Made by a program: the position numbers and the translations under genes. From the NCBI GenBank assembly GCA_023399355.1, contig JAEWQC010000038.1, positions 1 to 11,444 of the forward strand: a stretch of 11,444 nucleotides of DNA. The letters are read 5' to 3'. This document shows positions 6,726-11,444 of this stretch, piece after piece. The notes under the pieces are model-generated. The model did not search any database. It worked only from the letters and a program-made list of their open reading frames with translations, and had not been told where the DNA came from. Numbering within the stretch: the stretch's first letter is position 1; each line of letters begins with the position of its first letter. The stretch is from Bacillota bacterium. GTDB lineage: Bacteria; Bacillota; Clostridia; Acetivibrionales; DTU013.

Positions 6726-7949
6726 ATGGCAGAAACGGTTATAAAGATCAATCTGGATAAATATTGTATCGACGGGGAGGCAATATTGGTAATTGATACA
6801 ACAGAGAGAAGCGTCCCTGCGAAAGGCGGGATACGGATCCATGCGGCTGTTACTGAAGAAGAGATAGCAGCATTGGCCTCCGAAATGACGAAGAAGTGTA
6901 TCCTGGCGGATATCCCGTTTGGCGGGGCAAAGGCCGGAATAAGGATGAGCGATCTTTCGCAGATTGAAAGGGCGATGTACGGTTTTGGAAGGGAACTTGC
7001 AAAGATCGATTTCATCCCGCACAAATGGTGTGCAGCACCGGACGTGAATACGGACAGCAAATCGATAGATGCATTCGTTGCTGGCTGTGCCTCTGTGAAG
7101 GGGTGGAAGAAGGGCAGACTGGCGGCGACAGGAAAATCGACCGGTATTCCGCATGAATTGGGCAGTACTGCTTATGGCGTGGTATTGAGCATTGAGGAAA
7201 CCATCAAGGGAATGAACATGGATTTGCAGCTTGAGGGGGCTTCCGCCATTGTAGAGGGTACGGGAGAAGTTGGCGGCAATGCTATCCTGCTTCTGCTCGA
7301 CAAGGGAACGATTGTCAGGGGGATTAGCGATATTACCGGAGCAATCTATCAGAAGGAAGGCCTTGATGTAAATCTGCTGAAGCAATTCATTAAGGCAAAA
7401 ACGCCTGTGGAAGAGATGCTTTCGGGTTTCACCGGAGCGGCCTTCAGTTCCGAAGCGTCCGCTTTACTTGAAAAGGAAGCGGACCTCCTGATACTGGCCG
7501 GTCCCGGCAGAAGCCTGAATGAACAGACTTGCGGGCAGCTCAGGGTAAAGCTGATCGGTGAAGGAGCCAATATAGCCTATACGGATTCCAGGTTAAGAAA
7601 CGCTGTTCATACAAGTGGTGTTTTATCCATCCCGGGCATTATTGCCAATTCGGGGGGCGTCACCTCCAGTTATGAGGAATGGATATTGGAAAATGAAAAT
7701 TTGATTCACATCAATATGGATGAAAAGTGGGGCAGGATCAAAGAGTCCATTGAAAAAAGGATTACTAAAAACATCAATGAATTGTGTACAAAGATGGCGG
7801 ATGACAGAAATAAGACGCCTTATGATTGTACGCTTGAACTGGTTCAGGAGAGGCTTGAACTTTTTAAAGCCGAAAACAGGAAGCTGAGAAAACTGACTAA
7901 AAGCACGAACGCAGATTTGGAAAAACGATTCTCGGTTTTTTCTGTTTAA
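6726..7949 (+). CDS. Glu/Leu/Phe/Val dehydrogenase-family protein, divergent glutamate dehydrogenase-like
   Basis: This 407-residue protein has both domains of the amino acid dehydrogenase family. The substrate domain carries PAKGGIR (K33), K57, FGGAKAG (K69) and APDVNT (D106), matching the three lysines and the aspartate of glutamate dehydrogenases. The NAD(P) domain has GTGEVG (178-183), and a NSGGVTSS stretch lies near the C-terminus. It would interconvert an amino acid with its keto acid plus ammonia. Differences are notable: the usual GSLGREEATG stretch reads ELGSTAYG (144-151), the usual PAAxxNQI is LAGPGRSL, and ANGPTT is ANIAYT. The N-terminus is also shorter than usual. GGAGG at 6716-6720 favours the ATG at 6726 over 6714. 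Sitting last in the operon, it may recycle glutamate or ammonia from the upstream steps. Substrate glutamate is likely but not proven. Confidence 0.85.
   Translation: MAETVIKINLDKYCIDGEAILVIDTTERSVPAKGGIRIHAAVTEEEIAALASEMTKKCILADIPFGGAKAGIRMSDLSQIERAMYGFGRELAKIDFIPHKWCAAPDVNTDSKSIDAFVAGCASVKGWKKGRLAATGKSTGIPHELGSTAYGVVLSIEETIKGMNMDLQLEGASAIVEGTGEVGGNAILLLLDKGTIVRGISDITGAIYQKEGLDVNLLKQFIKAKTPVEEMLSGFTGAAFSSEASALLEKEADLLILAGPGRSLNEQTCGQLRVKLIGEGANIAYTDSRLRNAVHTSGVLSIPGIIANSGGVTSSYEEWILENENLIHINMDEKWGRIKESIEKRITKNINELCTKMADDRNKTPYDCTLELVQERLELFKAENRKLRKLTKSTNADLEKRFSVFSV
7921..7941. terminator. Possible weak bidirectional terminator hairpin at the convergent gene ends
   Basis: AAAAACGA (7921-7928) can pair with TCGGTTTTT (7932-7940) across a 3-nt loop with one bulged G, giving an A/T-flanked stem usable from either strand. 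It lies within the last codons of the dehydrogenase gene and just past the stop of the opposite gene. The stem is mostly A-U, so the call is weak. Confidence 0.25.
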
Positions 7950-8953
7950 ACAGGTTTAATAAATAGCTCCTGGAATTCGTTGAAAACTTTGATGGCATCA
8001 AGCTCATCATCCTGCAGGGTCCTCTGTTTCAGGCCTTCATCAATATTTACTGCAGTCCTGAGCGCATCCATTGCTTCCATGTTCCGCTTAAGGCGGCATA
8101 ACGACCTGCTTTTCAAATAGTACGCTTCTGCATTGACCGGATCCAGCTCAATTGCCTTTTCAAGGTACTGCAAGGATTTGTCGTACTCCCCGAGACGGTG
8201 ATGACATTCACCAAGGTAGAAATAAGTTCTGGGGATCGTATCATCAATAATAAGCATCATTTTGCAGGTTTGAATCTCCTGGGCCGTATCTCCCGTTTTT
8301 CTGCAGCACCATGCCAGATACTCATAAGCAGCAGAATCATTAGGGATGAGGCGGATATATTTTTTCAATATTGCCATGGCTTCCTCTGTTTTTCCCAGAT
8401 GAAAGCATGAGGCGCCATAGCCAAACAGGCTGCGGCTGGATTCCGGGGCAAGCTTCAATGCTTTCCCGAAGTACAGGCCAGCTTCCTGAAATTGTCCAAG
8501 GCTGAAATGCGAAGCGCCTTTGTTTATCCATGAATTTACATCCTTTGGGTATAGCGCAAGCACCTTTTCCGAGTATTCGATTGCTTCCTTGTATTCATTC
8601 AGCTTGATACAGGCCCAACTGAGATTTACAAGAGGCGTGATTTCCCTGATATCAAGCCTGGCCGCCTTTATTAAATAGGATTTGGCCTCCTGAGGTCTGT
8701 TTGCCAGGATCAGGGCATACCCCATTTCATTGTTTAGCATGGGACTGCCCGGCTTTTTGGACAACTTTTTCTCCAGTAAGGCAAAGGCTTGTTCATAGCG
8801 TTTGTTAATACAATAATAGATGACTTTGTCATGGACATAATTGTTTTTGCCATAATAAGCAATCAGCTTTGTGATACAAACAATTGCCGCTACGATAATA
8901 ATGATGGATAAGAAATATACGCCCTGAAGGTTGTCAATATTCGAAAGGTTCAT
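7946..8953 (-). CDS. Membrane-anchored TPR-repeat protein
   Basis: This 335-residue protein starts with a single hydrophobic segment (about 13-34) that looks like a signal anchor. Seven TPR units then follow in exact 34-residue register: 71-104, 105-138, 139-172, 173-206, 207-240, 241-274 and 275-308. The consensus W/L-G-Y-A-F-A-P positions are visible, for example LGEYDKSLQYLEKAIELDP in unit six. Residues 41-70 may be an extra degenerate unit. Such proteins act as assembly platforms at the membrane; no catalytic motif is present and the partner is unknown. The gene faces the operon and its TAA shares two bases with the TAA of the dehydrogenase gene. The ribosome binding site is weak (AAAAGATC). 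It is transcribed away from the MerR gene from a shared control region. No functional tie to the amine operon is visible. Confidence 0.88.
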   Translation of the reverse strand: MNLSNIDNLQGVYFLSIIIIVAAIVCITKLIAYYGKNNYVHDKVIYYCINKRYEQAFALLEKKLSKKPGSPMLNNEMGYALILANRPQEAKSYLIKAARLDIREITPLVNLSWACIKLNEYKEAIEYSEKVLALYPKDVNSWINKGASHFSLGQFQEAGLYFGKALKLAPESSRSLFGYGASCFHLGKTEEAMAILKKYIRLIPNDSAAYEYLAWCCRKTGDTAQEIQTCKMMLIIDDTIPRTYFYLGECHHRLGEYDKSLQYLEKAIELDPVNAEAYYLKSRSLCRLKRNMEAMDALRTAVNIDEGLKQRTLQDDELDAIKVFNEFQELFIKPV

Positions 8954-9028
8954 TTATGATCTTTTGAACCCGCTTTCTTTGAATTCTGATCCTTGCCCAA
9001 AAACAGCTTGCTTTTTACCAGTATAAAA

Positions 9029-9057
9029 ATTTTACCATTTAAATGAAGGCCATACAA
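9029..9057 (-). promoter_or_regulatory. Probable sigma-A promoter of the TPR gene
   Basis: Read on the minus strand, TTGTAT (9057-9052) is followed after 17 bp by TAAAAT (9034-9029) with an extended -10 TG (9037-9036). A short leader of about 70 bp would separate it from the start codon at 8953. Spacing and the extended -10 are good, and the -35 is moderate. Confidence 0.5.
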
Positions 9058-9070
9058 TATTATTTTCATA

Positions 9071-9079
9071 TGTTAAAAT
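9071..9079 (+). promoter_or_regulatory. Candidate extended -10 promoter of the MerR gene
   Basis: TG-T-TAAAAT (TG at 9071-9072, TAAAAT at 9074-9079) fits an extended -10 box 75 bp before the MerR start. No good -35 lies 17 bp upstream. An alternative is TTTACC (9031-9036) with TACAAT (9053-9058) at 16-bp spacing, which would overlap the opposing promoter. Confidence 0.35.
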
Positions 9080-9154
9080 GAATACAGGAAATTTTACTGG
9101 TAATTCCAAAGAGTAGAGTGCCCAAATGTTCAATAGTATACAGGAGGACTGAGG

Positions 9155-9682
9155 ATGTATTCCATCAGTAAATTATGCAGGGAGTATGGCCTTTCGAGAA
9201 GCGCATTACTGTACTATGACAAGATTGGATTACTTAAATCCTCCGGTCGTACGGACTCCAACTACAGAGAATATTCGGAAGACGACAAACTCCGTCTGGG
9301 AAAAGTATGTACTTTCAGGGAGGCGGGGGTCTCCCTTGAACAGATAAAGATTCTGCTGGATTCAGGAGAGGCGGAGGAGAACAGGATCCTGGAAAGGCGT
9401 TTGAAAGAGATCAACCAGGAAATTCGCTATTTACGGCTGCAGCAAAGCATTATTGTAGAAATGCTGAAAGTAAATAACACGGATGAAAGGATTGTATTGC
9501 TTGACAGGGGGCTGTTTTCTTCGTTGCTTAATTCTGCCGGCCTTGATGAAAAGATGATGCATCGGTTCCATACGGAATTTGAGAAGAATTTACCAGACTC
9601 GCATCAGTCATTTTTGGAGTTCCTGGGGATTTCTACAGGGGACATTGAGCGTATCCGGGAGCAAAGCAGAAATCAAAAATAA
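9155..9682 (+). CDS. MerR-family transcriptional regulator
   Basis: This 175-residue protein has an N-terminal MerR helix-turn-helix and wing: YSISKLCREYGLSRSALLYYD (2-22), the IGLLKSSGRTDSNYREYSE wing region (24-42) and a second helical part to about residue 70. An antiparallel coiled coil for dimerisation covers about 75-107. The C-terminal part (110-175) carries HQSFLEFLG and a closing IERIREQSRNQ. It is not a cysteine-rich metal site and not a large drug-binding domain, so the effector is unknown. AGGAGG lies 7 bp before the ATG. The MFS gene follows after 158 bp, with a long-spacer promoter in between that fits activation by this protein through DNA twisting. The divergent TPR gene shares its upstream region, where the regulator may also bind. 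Confidence 0.93.
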   Translation: MYSISKLCREYGLSRSALLYYDKIGLLKSSGRTDSNYREYSEDDKLRLGKVCTFREAGVSLEQIKILLDSGEAEENRILERRLKEINQEIRYLRLQQSIIVEMLKVNNTDERIVLLDRGLFSSLLNSAGLDEKMMHRFHTEFEKNLPDSHQSFLEFLGISTGDIERIREQSRNQK

Positions 9683-9785
9683 ACAATTGCAGCAAAAAGT
9701 TGTGCAACACTAAAATCATCAAAAGTGAATTTACTATTGCAAACACGAAGTTACTTTTTCATTTTACAACCCCCCGGAATTTTCA

Positions 9786-9816
9786 TTGACCTGACTATAA
9801 CTTTACAGTTTACACT
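9786..9816 (+). promoter_or_regulatory. Probable MerR-activated promoter of the exporter gene (19-bp spacer)
   Basis: TTGACC (9786-9791) and TACACT (9811-9816) are separated by 19 bp, the over-long spacing that MerR-family activators correct. Within the spacer, AACT (9799-9802) and AGTT (9807-9810) form a dyad around TTAC. This is a strong structural hint that the upstream regulator controls the exporter. Confidence 0.6.
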
Positions 9817-9826
9817 TGTTGTAAAG
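9801..9826 (+). repeat. Inverted repeat CTTTACA / TGTAAAG over the exporter start region
   Basis: CTTTACA (9801-9807) and TGTAAAG (9820-9826) are exact inverse complements with a 12-bp spacer that holds the -10 box. The repeat may be part of an operator, or a leader hairpin just before the ribosome binding site AAAGG (9831-9835). Confidence 0.45.
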
Positions 9827-9840
9827 ATAGAAAGGTCGTG

Positions 9841-11091
9841 ATGAATTTGATCAATAAGAATTTTACTCTTCTTTGGATAGGGAAGATCATTTCACAGCTT
9901 GGAGATAAGTTTTATGGCATAGCGCTGGCATGGTGGATTCTTCAAAAAACAAATTCAGCATTAAGCATGGGATTATTTATGTTCGTATCCATTTTCCCCA
10001 GCGTTATTTTGGGCTTTTTGGCCGGTGCGCTCGTTGACAGATGTAAACGTAAAAATATCCTGGTTGTGACGGATATCCTTCGCGGAGGACTTGTTCTTAT
10101 AGTATCCTGCATGGCAATGAACAATACTCTTGAGGTATGGCATGTCTTTGCAATTGCATTCTGTTTATCTATCGCAACTGCATTTTTCGATCCGGCAGCG
10201 CAGGCGATTCTTCCTGAAATCGTTGACAAGGACGATCTTACCAGTGCAAATGGACTGAATCAGGCAGTCGGAGGCGTCTGTAGCATTGCAGGACCGTTAT
10301 TCGGAGCAATAGCCGTAGGCATTTTCGGCATGGGCAGCGTGTTTATGGCAAACAGCATCTCTTATTTCATTTCTTCACTTCTGGCAGGATTCCTCGTCGT
10401 TAATAAGGAGTATAGGAAGCAGGGAGAAAGCAAACGTGTTTGGAAGGACGTCTGCGAAGGGATCGAATTTCTTAAAGGCAGGAAATCCATAACCACAGTA
10501 ATAAAAATAGTCGCGGCAGCTCATTTTTTTCTGGGCAGCCTGATGGTCTCACTGCCTTTCCTGGCAAAGGGGCTTAGCGGGGACGGGATCAAGAACCTGG
10601 GCTATATTGAGATGATAATGGGGGTAGGTTTGATATCAGGCTCCATATTCATGGGGGCCAGGAGGAAAACTGTAGCCTTTGAACAGGTTCTTGTTTCATT
10701 TATGGCGATCGTGGGGTTTTGCTTCGGAGTGATCAGTATCCTGCAGGTTATGGGCGTTCATGCAGTATATGCATATCTGGCCGTAATGATGGTTATCGGG
10801 ATATGTATTGCACTCGCCTCGGTTACCTGGCAATCGTTGCTCCAGAATTATACTCCAGGCCATATGACAGGCCGGGTGTTCAGTATTTCATCATTGGCAG
10901 GCAATGTTTCTCTTCCGGCCTCCTATTGTGTATTTGGGATGCTCCTTCATCTGGCTTCGATCTGGATGGTAATGGCAGGCTGCTGCGCAGGTCTGATCGT
11001 GCTATGCTATTATCTGTATGTTCGTGAAATAAGGAAGGATATGCCGGTAGACCGGCAGGAACAGATGCCAGGTGAAACTTCAGAAGAATAG
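9841..11091 (+). CDS. MFS exporter, MFS_3 / EntS-MefA-like
   Basis: This 416-residue integral membrane protein has about twelve hydrophobic segments. The loop after the second segment carries motif A as AGALVDRCKRKN (61-72), a proton-coupling signature. FFDPAAQAILPEIVDKDDL (115-133) between segments four and five is characteristic of the MFS_3 group, which includes enterobactin exporter EntS and macrolide exporter MefA. A basic central loop (about 190-215) joins the two halves, and a short polar tail ends the protein. It probably exports a small hydrophobic or amphipathic compound by proton antiport at the cytoplasmic membrane. The MerR gene upstream and the 19-bp-spacer promoter suggest induction by an exported compound. 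GTG at 9838 is also in frame, but ATG 9841 has better spacing (5 bp) from AAAGG. The substrate cannot be read. Confidence 0.9.
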   Translation: MNLINKNFTLLWIGKIISQLGDKFYGIALAWWILQKTNSALSMGLFMFVSIFPSVILGFLAGALVDRCKRKNILVVTDILRGGLVLIVSCMAMNNTLEVWHVFAIAFCLSIATAFFDPAAQAILPEIVDKDDLTSANGLNQAVGGVCSIAGPLFGAIAVGIFGMGSVFMANSISYFISSLLAGFLVVNKEYRKQGESKRVWKDVCEGIEFLKGRKSITTVIKIVAAAHFFLGSLMVSLPFLAKGLSGDGIKNLGYIEMIMGVGLISGSIFMGARRKTVAFEQVLVSFMAIVGFCFGVISILQVMGVHAVYAYLAVMMVIGICIALASVTWQSLLQNYTPGHMTGRVFSISSLAGNVSLPASYCVFGMLLHLASIWMVMAGCCAGLIVLCYYLYVREIRKDMPVDRQEQMPGETSEE

Positions 11092-11171
11092 TGCAGTGCA
11101 ATATTAAAGAAATATTTACAGGCAACAGACGCTTTGTTGTGGTAGAATAAATCCTGGCAATATTTTTACAT

Positions 11172-11235
11172 AAGGTATTAAGATATTACGGGTTTCAAGG
11201 TATTAAAAGTACTGAAGGGTATTGATGGGTAATAA
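11172..11235 (+). repeat. Short degenerate direct repeats before the last gene
   Basis: AAGGTATTAA occurs exactly at 11172-11181 and 11197-11206. Weaker forms AAGGGTATTG (11215-11224) and ATGGGTAATAA (11225-11235) follow. They lie in the 170-bp gap between the exporter and the final gene and could be protein-binding sites or chance A/T-rich similarity. No clear promoter or terminator was found in this gap. Confidence 0.35.
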
Positions 11236-11261
11236 AGAAATAACAGGTGGTGAAGTTTGGT

Positions 11262-11444
11262 GTGAAGACCAGTGGTCTTAAAAGGTGGATCATCGTAATT
11301 GCATTGATTTCTTTCGAACAGGCAATTAAATTGGTAATCAACAGTTTCTATCTGTATAAAAACATATCCATTATCCCCAATGCTGTATATTTCAAGCCGA
11401 TGTTCAACAGGGATTATTCATGGGTGAACTCCATGCTGCAGCTG
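11262..11444 (+). CDS. Signal peptidase II (LspA)-like membrane protein, N-terminal 61 residues
   Basis: The frame is open to the right edge. A short basic start (KTSGLKR) leads into a hydrophobic helix, WIIVIALISFEQAIKLVI (9-26), then SIIPNAVYFKPMFNRDYSWVN (36-56). Order and spacing resemble LspA, in which DQxxK ends the first helix and a conserved IPG...NxGAAF segment follows. Here EQAIK replaces DQxxK, and NRDYSW stands where NTGAAF is usual. LspA cleaves prolipoproteins in the membrane with two aspartates that would lie beyond the window. These changes suggest a divergent paralogue rather than the housekeeping enzyme. GTG 11262 was chosen with AGGTGGTGA upstream; in-frame GTGs at 11247 and 11250 are possible. 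The low similarity keeps the call tentative. Confidence 0.6.
   Translation, partial: MKTSGLKRWIIVIALISFEQAIKLVINSFYLYKNISIIPNAVYFKPMFNRDYSWVNSMLQL

Larger units (their letters stand above)
9015..9103. repeat. Inverted repeat TTACCAGT / ACTGGTAA flanking the divergent promoters
   Basis: TTACCAGT (9015-9022) and ACTGGTAA (9096-9103) are exact inverse complements and lie on either side of the candidate promoters for the TPR and MerR genes. Similarity extends inward through an A/T-rich stretch. A direct repeat TTTTACCA occurs at 9013-9020 and 9030-9037. The pair could be a regulator site; which protein binds is unknown. Confidence 0.5.

Noticed and set aside
6315..7385. A minus-strand open frame of 356 codons opposite the RidA and dehydrogenase genes.
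   Set aside because: Both plus-strand genes have clear family motifs and ribosome binding sites. The antisense protein shows no recognisable domain and no start signal.
11123..11139. CAACA/TGTTG hairpin after the exporter as a terminator.
   Set aside because: The stem is only 5 bp with a 7-nt loop and no T-run follows.

Overview
The window reads as a stretch of a Bacillota genome, most likely an anaerobic member of the Clostridia. The evidence is strong purine-rich ribosome binding sites, mid-range base composition, many iron-sulfur proteins, and the MerR, MFS and TPR proteins. No lineage marker such as rRNA is present, so this is inference.

Positions 2-7949 hold a plus-strand run of nine genes that looks like one catabolic operon. 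First comes a glutamate-synthase-like trio on separate polypeptides: the C-terminal part of a class II glutamine amidotransferase-type protein (cut by the window edge), a GXGXG protein, and an FMN/3Fe-4S synthase protein. This three-polypeptide arrangement and these lengths match the GlxBCD/MgsABC (N-methylglutamate synthase) group. Next comes a four-polypeptide flavin amine/imino-acid dehydrogenase: a small [2Fe-2S] protein, an FAD/NAD protein carrying a ferredoxin domain, a BFD-type [2Fe-2S] protein, and a D-amino-acid-oxidase-fold FAD protein. It belongs to the HcnABC / octopine oxidase / archaeal proline dehydrogenase group. A RidA-family protein and a Glu/Leu/Phe/Val dehydrogenase-family protein finish the run. 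A reasonable reading is that the synthase places an amine on glutamate, the dehydrogenase complex oxidises the N-substituted amino acid, and the last two proteins handle imine, ammonia and glutamate. The substrate is not visible from the sequence.

A 182-bp array of fourteen 13-bp units with no indels (4512-4693) lies inside this operon, just before the BFD gene.

Positions 7946-8953 hold a minus-strand, membrane-anchored protein with seven TPRs. It converges on the operon, and the two stop codons share bases inside a 12-bp palindrome. A divergent control region (8954-9154) separates it from a MerR regulator (9155-9682). An MFS exporter of the MFS_3 type (9841-11091) follows. Its promoter has the 19-bp spacer typical of MerR-activated promoters, so regulator and exporter probably form an efflux module. 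The window ends in the first 61 codons of a divergent signal-peptidase-II-like membrane protein, preceded by short degenerate repeats. No RNA genes, insertion sequences or CRISPR arrays were seen.
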